This document shows positions 37,499-47,922 of a DNA stretch of 64,000 nt, piece by piece. Under the pieces are notes generated by a model, which was not told the DNA's origin, made no database searches, and saw only the letters and a program-made list of their open reading frames with translations. Position numbers and translations under genes: made by a program. Origin of the DNA: Methylothermaceae bacteria B42 (GTDB lineage: Bacteria > Pseudomonadota > Gammaproteobacteria > Methylococcales > Methylothermaceae); the NCBI GenBank assembly GCA_001566965.1, contig LSNW01000023.1, positions 24,311 to 88,310 on the forward strand, written 5' to 3'. Positions within the stretch are counted from its first letter, which is position 1. Each line of letters opens with the position of its first letter.

Positions 37499-39877
37499 AT
37501 GTTACACCTGCTACTGTCCATCTGCCTGATGACAATTCCGGCATTAGCAGTGGCGGAGGAGATGAAAATGCCTCAGCAAGTCTCTGTTTCTCCCCCGGAA
37601 GTGACTTATTCCAAGAAGCTGCAACAACAGTTGATTTCCGCCCTCAAGGCCAAGGGGCAGAACTACAAACCGCGCACCCGCCACCTGTATCCTGACGGTT
37701 CCCCGAAATACATCAATCGCCTGATTCTCGAAGATTCTCCCTACTTGCTCCAACATGCCCACAATCCGGTGGATTGGCATCCCTGGGGCAAGGAAGCCTT
37801 CGACCAGGCCCTGCGGGAAAACAAGCCGGTATTCCTTTCTATCGGTTATGCCACCTGTCATTGGTGCCACGTGATGGAGGAGGAGAGTTTTGACAATCCC
37901 GATATTGCCGGGATTTTGAACAAATACTTTATTCCCATCAAAGTGGACCGGGAGCGCCGGCCGGATGTGGACGCCACTTATATGAATGCGGTGATGCTGG
38001 TGACCGGGCACGGTGGCTGGCCTTTGTCGGCGTTTTTGACCCCGGAAGGCAAATTGTTTTACGGCGCCACCTATTTCCCGCCCCAGCAGTTCAAACAGCT
38101 TGTATTACGCATAGCCGATGCCTGGCAAAAACAACGGGCCGAGATTGAAGCCCAGGCACAGGAAATCACTCAGGCGGTGGAGAAAATGAACGCCGCGGGT
38201 CAAGAGGCGGGGGAAGTTGATGCCGAACTGGCCAGGCAGGCCATTCAGGAGATTCTTAGCCATTTTGATCCGGTGCACGGCGGTTTTGGCGATGCCCCCA
38301 AATTCCCCAATGAGCCCTGGCTGACGCTGTTGGCGGATGAAGCTTGGCGCAGCCGTGACCCGAAGGGGATGAAAGTCTTCACCCAGACCCTGGATGCCAT
38401 GGCCCGGGGCGGGATTTATGACCAGATTGGCGGCGGCTTTCACCGTTATGCCACCGATGCCGCCTGGCTGGTGCCCCATTTCGAAAAAATGCTCTACAAC
38501 CAGGCCCAATTGGGCTTGCTTTATACCCAGGCCTATCTTGTGACCGGGAACCGTTTCTTTGAGCGGATTGCCCGGCAGACTTTCGATTACGTATTGCGGG
38601 AAATGACCGCCCCCGAAGGCGGGTTTTATTCCGCCACCGATGCCGACAGTGAAGGGGAAGAGGGCAAGTTTTTCGTCTGGACTCCGGCGCAAATCAAGGC
38701 GGTTCTATCCCCCGGGGATGCTGCATTGGCCATCGAAATATACGGAGTGACCGAACGGGGAAATTTCGAAGGCAAGAACATTCTCCATCTGCCCCAGCCT
38801 CTCGAGGCTTTTGCCTGCAGCAAAGGGATGAAAGAAGCTGATCTTTTGGACAGGCTGGAAACCATCCGCCAGAAGCTCTATCAAGCCCGGGCCAAGCGGG
38901 TACCGCCGCTGCGCGACGACAAGATCGTCACCGCCTGGAATGGGATGATGATTGCTTCATTGGCCGATGCCGGGCGGTTATTATCCGAACCCCGTTATTT
39001 GCAAGCGGCGCAAAAGGCGGCGGAATTTCTATGGCAACATCATCAGCGGGATGGCCGTCTCTTGCGCTCTTCTTTGGAGAGCCGGGCCAGCGGGGATGCC
39101 ATGCAAGAGGATTATGCCTGGTTGGCATTGGGCTTTCTGACGCTATACGATGCCGATGCCGGTGACCTCTGGCTGCAGCGGGCGCAAACCCTGACCCGGA
39201 CCCTGTTGACCGATTACTGGGATGAGAAAGCGGGCGCCTTTTATATGAATCGAACCAGCGCCGAGCCGTTGATGGTACGACCCATGGATACTTATGATAA
39301 CGCGGTTCCCTCGGGAAATGCCGTCGCTGCCCGGTTACTGGCTCGGTTGTTAAAACGTTCTCCCCAGCTTTTGTATGAAACCCGGTTTAACCGCTTGCGG
39401 GCCGCATTGTCCGGGCAAATCCGGCGCAGCCCCGCGGGCATGGCAAATTTCCTGCTGGCGGTACGTGAGTATGAACTGGGAGAAACGGGGCCCTTGCAAT
39501 ATCTTGCCCAGGGGAATGCCAAAGCTGCCGTGAAATGGCAAAATGCGGCATTGACGGTAGAAATTACGCTCAAGCCTGGTTGGCATATCAATGCCTATGA
39601 GGCGGCAGACAGCGATCTGATTCCCACGACTTTGAAGGTTGCTTCCCCCGGCGGCTGGCAGTTACATGATATTCATTTTCCGGCGCCACAAATGAAAAGT
39701 TTCGGCTTCACCCAAAAGCCGCTGGCGGTGTATGAAGGCAAAGTGGTAATTTCTGCTTCCCTAGTGCCAGGTAAAGGGCCATTATCTCTCCAATTGAACC
39801 TGCAAGCTTGCAACAGTCAGCATTGTCTGGCGCCCGAGCAGGCAATGCTGCAGGTACCGATAATCAGCAGTCCCTGA
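37499..39877 (+). CDS. DUF255 thioredoxin-like protein with C-terminal DsbD-alpha-like domain
   Basis: 792 residues. A signal peptide (ending near AVAEE) is followed by a thioredoxin-like DUF255 domain with CHWC (C120, C123) in [18 protein letters not shown], then a large (alpha/alpha)6-like region (about 230-670: [53 protein letters not shown]). The final 110 residues ([25 protein letters not shown]) resemble the DsbD N-terminal domain, with Cys in QACNSQHC. The fusion and the signal peptide imply a periplasmic redox role, unlike cytoplasmic YyaL proteins. Confidence 0.85.
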   Translation: MLHLLLSICLMTIPALAVAEEMKMPQQVSVSPPEVTYSKKLQQQLISALKAKGQNYKPRTRHLYPDGSPKYINRLILEDSPYLLQHAHNPVDWHPWGKEAFDQALRENKPVFLSIGYATCHWCHVMEEESFDNPDIAGILNKYFIPIKVDRERRPDVDATYMNAVMLVTGHGGWPLSAFLTPEGKLFYGATYFPPQQFKQLVLRIADAWQKQRAEIEAQAQEITQAVEKMNAAGQEAGEVDAELARQAIQEILSHFDPVHGGFGDAPKFPNEPWLTLLADEAWRSRDPKGMKVFTQTLDAMARGGIYDQIGGGFHRYATDAAWLVPHFEKMLYNQAQLGLLYTQAYLVTGNRFFERIARQTFDYVLREMTAPEGGFYSATDADSEGEEGKFFVWTPAQIKAVLSPGDAALAIEIYGVTERGNFEGKNILHLPQPLEAFACSKGMKEADLLDRLETIRQKLYQARAKRVPPLRDDKIVTAWNGMMIASLADAGRLLSEPRYLQAAQKAAEFLWQHHQRDGRLLRSSLESRASGDAMQEDYAWLALGFLTLYDADAGDLWLQRAQTLTRTLLTDYWDEKAGAFYMNRTSAEPLMVRPMDTYDNAVPSGNAVAARLLARLLKRSPQLLYETRFNRLRAALSGQIRRSPAGMANFLLAVREYELGETGPLQYLAQGNAKAAVKWQNAALTVEITLKPGWHINAYEAADSDLIPTTLKVASPGGWQLHDIHFPAPQMKSFGFTQKPLAVYEGKVVISASLVPGKGPLSLQLNLQACNSQHCLAPEQAMLQVPIISSP

Positions 39878-39912
39878 CTTTCATTCGTTGGGGCAAGTGA
39901 AAGGAGAACCTG

Positions 39913-41472
39913 ATGAAACAGCGATCCCTGGCCCTGTTAAACGAAGACTTCAATCAAAACGCCCCGAACCGGTTGTGTGTCGCCGTGAGCGACTTGCATT
40001 TGACCGATGGCAGTGTGGGTACGCAAAGCTTGCCGCCAGCGGTTTGGGAGCGATTTTTTGACAATATCCGCGAGCGCTGTCAACGGGAGAAAGTTAAGGA
40101 ATTTATCCTGGTGCTCGATGGCGATGTCATCGACCTGATTCGCAGTAGCCGCTGGGCGGAAGCCGATGTCTACCCCTGGCAGCGGGAACACCCCGAGTTT
40201 GCGGAGATCGTTTTAAACATCACCGAAGAGATTATTGGTCTGCACGAGCCGTTTTTCCAACTATTGCAAGGCTTGCCCGAATTTCTCAAGCCCGCCGGGG
40301 TTGAACAAGCCCAGGTGATTGTTTTACTGGGCAATCACGACAAGGAAATCATGGCGGTCCCCAAGGCGCTGGCATATTTCTACGAGCATGGCCTAGGCAC
40401 GTTGCCTGAAAAATTGCCCGCCGATTACCGGCGCTGGATTGGGGAAATGTACTTCGGCGACTCGAATTATTTCGCCGATCCCAAGACCGTTCCCTACTTG
40501 CCTTTTTATTATGGCGACCGGGGTTTCCGTTTTTTTACCACCCACGGTCAGTGGCGCGATGCCGACAATTCCCACGCCATTGCTCCCGCAGATGGCAAGC
40601 CCGGCTGGTCGGCGGATGAGGGTTGGCAGCCGGAGGTTTGGCAGCAAATGGGATTCAAACCCTTCATCGATCCCTGCTTCGGGGATACCGTGGCCGCCGG
40701 GGTGCTGTCCACTTTTATCTACCAAGCCAAGCACAAGCTGCGCCAGGCGGGATACCGGGAACCGCGCTTGCACCGGATTCTCGACGAACTGGATTTATAC
40801 CGGCCTACCTATCTGGCGGTTACCCGGATTCTGCAGGAAACCGAGCGCTTGAAAACCCTCCGTTCCGCGGATATCTCCATTGCCAAGGTGCTGGAAGATT
40901 GTTTGTTCGATTGTGTCATGCGCTGGCTCAATTGGGATTTTACCTTCGCCAGTTCCCCGATGCGCCGCAAGGCGGGATTATTTTTGGCGAAACATTGGCT
41001 CAAGTGGATGAAGATTCTGGGCCGGGGTTTTGAAATCAGCGCTATCGCCGGAATGATGCGGGTGATGGCGGGCGTCACCCGCTGGAATCATTATCTGCGC
41101 GCCAGCGAACCATTGCCGTCGTTATTGGCCATGCCCACCTTCCGGCCGGAATACCGGCAGTATGGATTCAGGATTCACGGCGAGGGTCATACCCATGTCC
41201 CCCTGCAGGAAGAAGTCAATTTAGAGAATAAAGCCAATTATACTTATGTGAATTTTGGAACCTGGCGCGACCGGATTGTCCAAAAGAAACCCGAAGGCTA
41301 TCGCCGCCGCAGCGTGATGCGGGCGTTTTATATTTTTGATTGGGCGCCTGTGAATGGCGGCGAGCGAACCTTGACCTATTTCGTCCGCGATGCTTTGGTC
41401 TGGGGAGACCATCTGGACCAGATTGACCGCGCGGAAATGAAGGAAACCACAGAACCAGAGGAGCTTTTGTGA
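39913..41472 (+). CDS. Metallophosphoesterase
   Basis: 519 residues from ATG 39913 with AAGGAG upstream. The calcineurin-like motifs SDLHL (D27, H29), [15 protein letters not shown] and GHTHVP are all present, so two metal ions are expected. The C-terminal 250 residues hold family-specific insertions of unknown role. The substrate is not identifiable. Its stop overlaps rimO. Confidence 0.85.
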   Translation: MKQRSLALLNEDFNQNAPNRLCVAVSDLHLTDGSVGTQSLPPAVWERFFDNIRERCQREKVKEFILVLDGDVIDLIRSSRWAEADVYPWQREHPEFAEIVLNITEEIIGLHEPFFQLLQGLPEFLKPAGVEQAQVIVLLGNHDKEIMAVPKALAYFYEHGLGTLPEKLPADYRRWIGEMYFGDSNYFADPKTVPYLPFYYGDRGFRFFTTHGQWRDADNSHAIAPADGKPGWSADEGWQPEVWQQMGFKPFIDPCFGDTVAAGVLSTFIYQAKHKLRQAGYREPRLHRILDELDLYRPTYLAVTRILQETERLKTLRSADISIAKVLEDCLFDCVMRWLNWDFTFASSPMRRKAGLFLAKHWLKWMKILGRGFEISAIAGMMRVMAGVTRWNHYLRASEPLPSLLAMPTFRPEYRQYGFRIHGEGHTHVPLQEEVNLENKANYTYVNFGTWRDRIVQKKPEGYRRRSVMRAFYIFDWAPVNGGERTLTYFVRDALVWGDHLDQIDRAEMKETTEPEELL

Positions 41473-42803
41473 CCGAAGAATCAATCAACCATTCCGCTTC
41501 CCGCATTGGCTTTGTCAGCCTGGGTTGTCCCAAGGCGCTGGTGGATAGCGAGCGGATCATGACCCGGCTGTGGGCGGAAGGCTATCAACTGGTGCCCAGT
41601 TATGACGAGGCGGATTTGGTGGTGGTCAATACCTGCGGCTTTATCGAGGAAGCGGTGGCGGAATCCCTGGAAGCCATCGGCGAGGCGCTGGATGAAAACG
41701 GCAAGGTCATCGTCACCGGCTGCCTGGGGGAAAGATCGGACACGATCCGGCAGCGTTTCCCCAAGGTGCTGGACATCACCGGCGCCCACGATTACGAAGG
41801 GGTGATGAACGCAGTGCATCAGCACTTGCCCCCAGCCCACGATCCCTATACCAGCCTGGTGCCGCCCCAGGGAATCAAGCTCACGCCGCGCCATTACGCC
41901 TATCTGAAAATCTCCGAGGGCTGCAATCATCGCTGCAGCTTTTGCATCATCCCTTCCATGCGCGGAGATCTGGTCAGCCGGCCCATCGGAGAGGTGCTGC
42001 GGGAGGCGGAGAAGCTGGTCCTGGCCGGGGTGAGAGAGCTGTTGGTCATCGCCCAGGACACCAGCGCTTATGGCGTGGATATCCGCTATCGACCAGACCG
42101 CTGGCGCGACCGTTCCTGGCGCACCCATCTAACCGACCTGGCGAAAGGATTGGGCGAACTTGGCGTCTGGGTGCGGATGCACTATGTCTATCCCTATCCC
42201 CACGTGGATGAAATCATACCGCTGATGGCGGAAGGGAAGATCCTTCCCTATCTGGACATTCCCCTGCAACACGCCAGCCCCCGAATCCTAAAGCTAATGA
42301 AACGCCCCGCCAATTCGGTCAACACGCTGGAGCGAATTCGCGCCTGGCGGCGGATTTGCCCCGAACTGACTTTACGCAGTACGTTTATCGTGGGCTTTCC
42401 TGGAGAGACAGAGGAAGAATTCGAAACCTTGCTGGATTTCCTGCGGGAAGTGCGGTTCGACCGGGTCGGCGCTTTCAAATATTCGCCGGTGGCAGGGGTG
42501 GCGGCCAATCATTTGCCAGATCCGGTGGCGGATGAAGTCAAGGAAGAACGGCTGGAAAGATTAATGGCAGTGCAGGCCGAAATCAGCGCTGCCCGGTTAA
42601 AAGAGAAAATCGGCCGCAGGGAGAAAGTCATCATCGACGCCGTCACCGAAGAAGGCGCCATCGCCAGAACCCGTGGCGATGCGCCGGAAATAGACGGGGT
42701 CGTCAATTTAGAAGATGCAAACGGCATGCGGGAAGGGCAATTTGTCACGGTGGAAATCATTGATTCAGATGCTCATGATCTTTGGGGTCTGTGTGTTGAG
42801 TAA
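41469..42803 (+). CDS. rimO: Ribosomal protein S12 methylthiotransferase
   Basis: 444 residues. GTG 41469 overlaps the upstream stop (GTGA). The N-terminal UPF0004 domain has [20 protein letters not shown] and TGCLGE, which give the three Cys ligands of the auxiliary cluster; the radical SAM motif is [10 protein letters not shown], followed by a C-terminal TRAM domain. RimO adds a methylthio group to Asp89 of S12. Confidence 0.96.
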   Translation: MTEESINHSASRIGFVSLGCPKALVDSERIMTRLWAEGYQLVPSYDEADLVVVNTCGFIEEAVAESLEAIGEALDENGKVIVTGCLGERSDTIRQRFPKVLDITGAHDYEGVMNAVHQHLPPAHDPYTSLVPPQGIKLTPRHYAYLKISEGCNHRCSFCIIPSMRGDLVSRPIGEVLREAEKLVLAGVRELLVIAQDTSAYGVDIRYRPDRWRDRSWRTHLTDLAKGLGELGVWVRMHYVYPYPHVDEIIPLMAEGKILPYLDIPLQHASPRILKLMKRPANSVNTLERIRAWRRICPELTLRSTFIVGFPGETEEEFETLLDFLREVRFDRVGAFKYSPVAGVAANHLPDPVADEVKEERLERLMAVQAEISAARLKEKIGRREKVIIDAVTEEGAIARTRGDAPEIDGVVNLEDANGMREGQFVTVEIIDSDAHDLWGLCVE

Positions 42804-42838
42804 TAGATAAGGAAATGACGACACCAATTTACGCTCAA

Positions 42839-43255
42839 TCAGCCACCGATCCACCGTTTCCTTCGTTGTGCCAGAAGGGCTCTCAGGCCAGGAAGGAAAT
42901 CCTCGGAATCCACGACGCAGCGTGTCATCCAGTAGGCTTGGTCCGCGGCAGTTCCCTTGATGCGAACCCCGGTGCGCAAAATTTGTCCCAGCAGGCCGGG
43001 TCTGGTTCGATGGAGGTCAATCAGATCCACAGGGCGTCCAAGTGCCTCAGCCAGACTATCCACCAGTGCGAAACGTTCCTTGGGAAGCAGGGGGCTGCCG
43101 GCATCCACCGCCAGGTCAAGATCGCTTTCCGGCCGTCCTTTGCCCTCAGCCAGTGAACCGAACACCAGCGCCAAGCGGATTTCCGGATATGTTGCCAGAA
43201 TGCGCTGAAGGATTCTCAGGGTTTCTTCGTTCAGTTTTGACTTTTGCGGTACCAT
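42839..43255 (-). CDS. MNT-type nucleotidyltransferase (antitoxin-like)
   Basis: 138 residues. The nucleotidyltransferase motif GSLAEGKGRPESDLDLAV (GSxAxG...SDxDLAV) is complete. Such proteins are MntA-type antitoxins that AMPylate a HEPN toxin, but no HEPN gene is adjacent; the neighbouring partners on the plus strand are a ParE-type pair. It may be an orphan antitoxin. It is convergent with rimO, 35 bp apart. Confidence 0.8.
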   Translation of the reverse strand: MVPQKSKLNEETLRILQRILATYPEIRLALVFGSLAEGKGRPESDLDLAVDAGSPLLPKERFALVDSLAEALGRPVDLIDLHRTRPGLLGQILRTGVRIKGTAADQAYWMTRCVVDSEDFLPGLRALLAQRRKRWIGG

Positions 43256-43426
43256 ATTTCCATAACTGTTAGCATACGGATGGTTTCAGCCCAGCGCAAA
43301 TTTCTGGGGGAATAACAGCAACTTCTCTCGCAGCTTGGTTACAAAAGAAAATTTGCCGCAGGGTAAAAATCATTTTTGTGTTCATTCACGTCTATTGGCG
43401 GTTCAAAATTACCTGGAGGAACAAGC

Positions 43427-43645
43427 ATGACCATTTCACTGCCACTGGAAAAAATGACCATCGAAGAAAAACTTCAGGTGATGGAGGTTATTTGGGAGGA
43501 CCTTTGCCAACATGCGGATGAGCTGGAGCCACCGGCATGGCATGGCATACTACTGGAGGCCTTGGAAGATGCAATTGAACAAGGGGAGGAAAGTTTTGAT
43601 GACTGGGAGAAGGTAAAACGCAGAATTCGTAATTCCCTTGCATGA
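43427..43645 (+). CDS. Addiction module antitoxin (TIGR02574-like)
   Basis: 72 residues from ATG 43427 with GGAGGA upstream. The N-terminal LPLEKMTIEEKLQVMEVIWEDL and the acidic C terminus (ESFDDWEKVKRRIRNSL) match the putative addiction module component family. It overlaps the toxin start by four bases (ATGA), typical for co-expressed pairs, and is likely the antitoxin. Confidence 0.85.
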   Translation: MTISLPLEKMTIEEKLQVMEVIWEDLCQHADELEPPAWHGILLEALEDAIEQGEESFDDWEKVKRRIRNSLA

Positions 43646-43953
43646 GAATCAAGCTTTCCTCGACTGCCGAACAACAATTACTCTCAGGCTACCACTTTTA
43701 TGAGGGTCAGTCCGAAGGTCTCGGTGATTATTTTCTCAACTCGCTGATGGCTGATATCGATTCTTTGCAAATTTATGCTGGAGTGCATGCGATTCACTTT
43801 GGCAAATACCATCGCCTTTTGGCCAAACGTTTTCCCTATTCGATTTATTACCGGATTGAGAATGGAAATGTGCTTGTCTTTGCTGTTCTTGATAACCGTA
43901 GAAACCCTGAATGGATCAAAGACCAGCTTCGGGCAGACAATAACGAGCAGTAA
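43642..43953 (+). CDS. RelE/ParE-family toxin
   Basis: 103 residues. The ParE-like fold is suggested by LSSTAEQQLLSGYHFYEGQSEGLGDYFLNSLMADIDSL, YHRLLAKRFPYSIYYRIENGNVLVFAVLDNRRNPEWI (beta-strand ending in an R/D.RR.P motif). ParE toxins attack gyrase, RelE cut mRNA on ribosomes; which applies here is not clear. It is translationally coupled to the upstream antitoxin. Confidence 0.88.
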   Translation: MRIKLSSTAEQQLLSGYHFYEGQSEGLGDYFLNSLMADIDSLQIYAGVHAIHFGKYHRLLAKRFPYSIYYRIENGNVLVFAVLDNRRNPEWIKDQLRADNNEQ

Positions 43954-43991
43954 ATAAAGCTCCAGTAAACACAAATGTCTTATGCCGTTAG

Positions 43992-45125
43992 TTAAGCACC
44001 TTCTCTTTTGTAAAGCCGCTGACAATTTCTTTTGTAATCTGGCATAGGTTTTTCTTCCGCAAAGGGTCCAAGCTTTAAACGCCGTAATTCTTCCGTCACG
44101 AGTTTTTGAAAATGGGAATTCCGGTAAGCAATCAAAAACATCAAGGCAAAATAGCCATAAGGCAGATGCGGTCCGCCTGGGATATGCTTTAATTGATGGT
44201 AAGGCACCTGGGGTTGGCAGTGATGGTGGGCGTGGCGCGCCAGGTTGAGGAGCATGAAATGGGAGCACCAGGCATTGGTATGCCAGGCGTCATGCGGGCC
44301 GGGCTTGGTTCCAGAGCGGCAAAGCCCCCAATGCTGAATGTAATTGACCGCTTCCAGATTACGGATGGCCATCCACGTTTGCACTCCAAACGCCAGCAAA
44401 GCAGCGCCTCCAAAAAAAATGGCAATACTGAGCAGCAGCAAGACTTCCATCACACACCCCTGTAGTACCCGGTACTGAAAATATTTGCTGCTGAAAAGTG
44501 TGTTGAGCTGTAGCTGCTGATTTTCCAGCAACCAGGCACTCTTGAATTGCCCTGAAAGCGTGCGCCGCCAATAAGCGTCATAGGTTTCGCCAAAACGGGC
44601 GGTTGCGGGATCGTCGGGCTTGCCCACCCGGTAATGATGGCCGCGCAGGTGTTCGGTATAAAAGTGCTCGTAACAACACAAAACCAGCAGCAATCGTCCC
44701 AACCCCCGCCATAAGGACTGTTTTCGATGAATCATTTCATGGGCCACCAGGATGCCTGAAAGGGTGGCATTGCTTCCGAGCAGAAACTTGACCGCCAATA
44801 AGTCCGCCAGGGTATTAGCCAGGGATGAAGGTGTATCCCACTGCCATTGCCGGGCTAGGAAAAGCAGCAAGAGGGTATTGGTAACGAATAATAGAGCAAG
44901 CAAAATCAGCAGCAGGGAAAAACCGCGATTACCAGTAGTTTCAGCGTTTATATTGGTGGTTTCAACATTGAAGTAGTCCAACAGAACCGGCAACGCCATG
45001 GGCATAATCCACAACAAACTCTGCCACCACAGGTGCGGGCCGGTGAGGAGAAAGCCCAACGACCAGCCGGGCGTCCATAACGAAGCAAGGTAACCTGCCT
45101 GGAAATGGCGAAACCGGCCATTCAT
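43992..45125 (-). CDS. AlkB-like integral membrane di-iron monooxygenase
   Basis: 377 residues from ATG 45125 (longer frame rejected because it overlaps the upstream gene). Hydrophobic helices surround the histidine boxes HEMIH (H129, H133), EHLRGHH (H159, H163, H164) and LARHAHHHCQP, plus NYIQHWGL, the NYIEHYGL-like block of alkane 1-monooxygenases. These fit AlkB-type oxygenases, not acyl-lipid desaturases. The box HAHHHCQPQVPYHQLKH lacks the usual QRHSDHH spelling, so the substrate may differ. The gene ends an operon after speA and a dehydrogenase, overlapping the latter by ATGA. Confidence 0.83.
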   Translation of the reverse strand: MNGRFRHFQAGYLASLWTPGWSLGFLLTGPHLWWQSLLWIMPMALPVLLDYFNVETTNINAETTGNRGFSLLLILLALLFVTNTLLLLFLARQWQWDTPSSLANTLADLLAVKFLLGSNATLSGILVAHEMIHRKQSLWRGLGRLLLVLCCYEHFYTEHLRGHHYRVGKPDDPATARFGETYDAYWRRTLSGQFKSAWLLENQQLQLNTLFSSKYFQYRVLQGCVMEVLLLLSIAIFFGGAALLAFGVQTWMAIRNLEAVNYIQHWGLCRSGTKPGPHDAWHTNAWCSHFMLLNLARHAHHHCQPQVPYHQLKHIPGGPHLPYGYFALMFLIAYRNSHFQKLVTEELRRLKLGPFAEEKPMPDYKRNCQRLYKREGA

Positions 45126-45979
45126 TTTTTCAGCCGGAACAAGGCCGAAATGTCTTCCTCGCCAAAACCTTGATCCATCAGCCGCTGGTAATCTTTCAGC
45201 GTTTGCAGGGCAAGCGGAAGCGGTATCCCGGCCTGTTCCGCCATCTGTTGGCAGATCTTTAAATCCTTGTGATGCAGGGCGAGCTTGAAGCCCGGCTCGA
45301 ACCGGTGGCGGATCATGGTGGGCCCGCGTTTTTCCAGGAACCAATTGCCAGCCGCGCCGCCTGAGACCACATCAATGACTTTGTCCATATCCAGCCCCAA
45401 GGTCATGCCAAAAGCCAAGGCTTCGGTCACGGCCTGGTTGATCCCGGCACATAGAATCTGGTTGACGACTTTGGTGGCCTGGCCGCTGCCCACATCCCCC
45501 ATGTGCTCAATCCGTTGGCCGATGGCCTGGAGGGCTGGCATGGCTTTATCCAGCGCTTGCCTGGAACCGCCGACCATGACCGAAAGGGTGCCGGCCCGGG
45601 CACCTTCGACGCCGCCGGAAACGGGGGCATCGAGAAAGTCGGCGCCTTGGGTTTTGACTTTTTCCGCCGCTTCACGGGCCGTTTCTATGCTCACGGTGGA
45701 ATGGTCGATGACTACGGCGCCGGGTTGCAGTCCAGGCAGTAGTATCTCAATAACTTCCAGAACGTCTTGGTCGCGGGAAACACAAATGGCGATGATATTG
45801 CAACTTTTGGCCAGTGCCTCCGGGGATTCCGCGGCTTGGATGTTCAAGGCTGCCGCCAGGCTTTCCGCCTTGTTGCTGGTCCGGTTCCAGACGCTGGTGA
45901 GTAATCCCTGTTTGGCAAGGTTATGGGCCATGGGCGCGCCCATGGCGCCCAGTCCGATCATGCCGGCGGTGATGGTCAT
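45122..45979 (-). CDS. Beta-hydroxyacid dehydrogenase (3-hydroxyisobutyrate dehydrogenase family)
   Basis: 285 residues from ATG 45979 with GGAGGA upstream. The NAD(P) motif MIGLGAMGAPMAHNL, substrate site DAPVSGGVEGARAGTLSVMVGG and catalytic K in VNQILCAG...TKVVNQ are present. Family members include tartronate semialdehyde reductase (GarR) and 3-hydroxyisobutyrate dehydrogenase; the substrate here is unknown. It lies 4 bp after speA and overlaps the AlkB-like gene. Confidence 0.9.
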   Translation of the reverse strand: MTITAGMIGLGAMGAPMAHNLAKQGLLTSVWNRTSNKAESLAAALNIQAAESPEALAKSCNIIAICVSRDQDVLEVIEILLPGLQPGAVVIDHSTVSIETAREAAEKVKTQGADFLDAPVSGGVEGARAGTLSVMVGGSRQALDKAMPALQAIGQRIEHMGDVGSGQATKVVNQILCAGINQAVTEALAFGMTLGLDMDKVIDVVSGGAAGNWFLEKRGPTMIRHRFEPGFKLALHHKDLKICQQMAEQAGIPLPLALQTLKDYQRLMDQGFGEEDISALFRLKK

Positions 45980-45983
45980 GCGG

Positions 45984-47861
45984 TTATTCCTCCAAATAGG
46001 TGTAACCATTGAGGGCCGAGATTAATTCATTTTCGAAAGCCTTGCGCTGATTGCCGGGCAAGTCCGCTTCCGCCAGTTTTTTCCGATAATGCTGTTGCAG
46101 GTTTTCCGGTGATAAATGGACATAGCGCAGCAGGTCGGCGGCGTGGTCGCCGCGCCGGGGTTCGGTCAGCCGCCAGTCGCCGTCGCCGTCCAATGTCACA
46201 TTGACCGAGTGGGTATCGCCAAACAGATTGTGCATATCGCCGAGAATTTCTTGATATGCCCCCACCATGAAAAAACCGATCAGATATTCCTCGCCAGGTT
46301 CAATGTCGTGGATGGGCAAGGTGGATTCGATACTTTGATGGTCCACATAATGTTGCAGGCTACCATCGGAATCACAGGTGAGATCCATGATCCTGCCGCG
46401 TCGGGTTGGACGTTGATTTAACCGTTGCAAGGGAAGCACCGGGAAAATCTGGTTGATGGCCCAGGCGTCGGGCATGGATTGAAACAGCGAGAAATTACAG
46501 AAAATCTTGTCCGCGAGCCGGTCGTTGAGTTCATCCAGCAGTTCCCGGTGGGCGCGCAGGCGAATATCAAGGCGGCTGCGGACTTGCTGGCAAATGACGG
46601 TGTTGAGACATTCGGCTTCCGCCAGTTGGGACAAAGACAATTTTCCCTGGGAGAACATGGCGCGGGCTTCGCGCAAATCAAACTGGGCGTCGTGAAAGGT
46701 GCTCAATAAGCCGTCTTTATCGAGACGTTCCAGGGCCCTGCGTAAATCGGACAGAATGGGAGAGGGGGTTGATTCACTGGCCGGGGGATCGGCGACGGCT
46801 TGCTCCACCTCGATGACATGGGTAATCAATACCGCATGGTGAGCGGTGAGGGCGCGGCCGGATTCGGTAATGATGCCAGGATGGGGTTGACCGGTTTCCG
46901 CGCACGCTTCGGAGAATGCGCGCACAATGCTGTGGGCGTATTCTTCCAATGAATAGTTGATGGAGCAGAAACTATCGGAATGGGTGCCTTCATAATCCAC
47001 GCCAAGCCCGCCGCCGGCATCCACCATGTGGATGGGAGCGCCCAGTTGCCGAAGTTCCGTGTAATAGCGCCCCGCCTCGCGCAGGGCAATTTTTAGGGCG
47101 TTGATGTCGGTGACTTGGGAGCCCACATGAAAATGCATGAGCTGGAGCCAATCCAGATGCCCCTGGCCCTTCAAAAGTTGAACCATGGAAAGCGCATCGG
47201 CGGGCATCAGGCCGAATTTGGCTTTCTCTCCGCCGCTGTTTTGCCATTTGCCGCTGGTGACCGATGTCAGGCGGATGCGTATGCCCAGTTGCGGCGGAAT
47301 TTGCAGGGTTTCGGCCTGTTGGAGAATCAGATTCAGTTCAGACAGTTTTTCCACCACGATAAAAACATTCAACCCCAGCCGCTGGCCGATGAGCGCCAAG
47401 CGAATATAGGCGGCGTCTTTGTAGCCATTACAGATAATCGTGGCAGGTTTGGGCGCCAAAGCCAGCAGCGCCAACAGTTCCGGCTTGCTCCCCGCTTCCA
47501 GTCCGATTCTGGGGACGGGGCTGTGAAGAATGGCTTCCACCACGCTGCGTTGCTGATTGACTTTGATGGGATAGACGGGCGTGTATTCTCCTTGATAGTG
47601 ATAATCGTTCCTGGCTTTTGCAAAGGCTTCCGATAAATGCATTACCCGGTCGTGGAGAATATCGGTAAAGCGGACCAGAACCGGCAGCGCCAAGCCTTCT
47701 TGCTTTATTTGTTGCACCACTTCGATCAAATCCACTTCTCCCAAGTCAGGGTGACGGCGGGGATGGGCAATCAAATGGCCTTGCCCGGAAATGGCAAAAT
47801 AGCCGTCGCCCCAATGGGGAATCGCATAGGTTTGATAAGCGTCGTGGCGGGTCCAGGACAT
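45984..47861 (-). CDS. speA: Biosynthetic arginine decarboxylase
   Basis: 625 residues from ATG 47861, chosen because SpeA proteins begin MSW..DA...Y.I..WG.GYF; frames to 47888 or 47966 lack ribosome sites and conflict with the promoter. The PLP lysine is K100 (YPIKVNQ), and GLGVDYEGTH and the C-terminal VTCDSDGSL-like LTCDSDGSLQHYVDHQ fit. It makes agmatine for polyamine synthesis. It is the first gene of an operon with the dehydrogenase and the AlkB-like gene. Confidence 0.93.
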   Translation of the reverse strand: MSWTRHDAYQTYAIPHWGDGYFAISGQGHLIAHPRRHPDLGEVDLIEVVQQIKQEGLALPVLVRFTDILHDRVMHLSEAFAKARNDYHYQGEYTPVYPIKVNQQRSVVEAILHSPVPRIGLEAGSKPELLALLALAPKPATIICNGYKDAAYIRLALIGQRLGLNVFIVVEKLSELNLILQQAETLQIPPQLGIRIRLTSVTSGKWQNSGGEKAKFGLMPADALSMVQLLKGQGHLDWLQLMHFHVGSQVTDINALKIALREAGRYYTELRQLGAPIHMVDAGGGLGVDYEGTHSDSFCSINYSLEEYAHSIVRAFSEACAETGQPHPGIITESGRALTAHHAVLITHVIEVEQAVADPPASESTPSPILSDLRRALERLDKDGLLSTFHDAQFDLREARAMFSQGKLSLSQLAEAECLNTVICQQVRSRLDIRLRAHRELLDELNDRLADKIFCNFSLFQSMPDAWAINQIFPVLPLQRLNQRPTRRGRIMDLTCDSDGSLQHYVDHQSIESTLPIHDIEPGEEYLIGFFMVGAYQEILGDMHNLFGDTHSVNVTLDGDGDWRLTEPRRGDHAADLLRYVHLSPENLQQHYRKKLAEADLPGNQRKAFENELISALNGYTYLEE

Positions 47862-47888
47862 AGAAGCGGGCACGTATAAAAAGTCCAT

Positions 47889-47894
47889 ATTATA
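47889..47894 (-). promoter_or_regulatory. Candidate -10 element for the speA operon
   Basis: TATAAT on the minus strand lies 28 bases before the chosen speA start. The -35 is not obvious. It is divergent from trpS, whose ATG is 34 bp away. Confidence 0.4.
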
Positions 47895-47922
47895 ATAAGC
47901 GGCGCACAATGATGAGGCTATT

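Noticed and set aside
41481..42128. 215-residue frame antisense to rimO
   Set aside because: Fully inside the confidently assigned rimO; codon mirror image, no motif.
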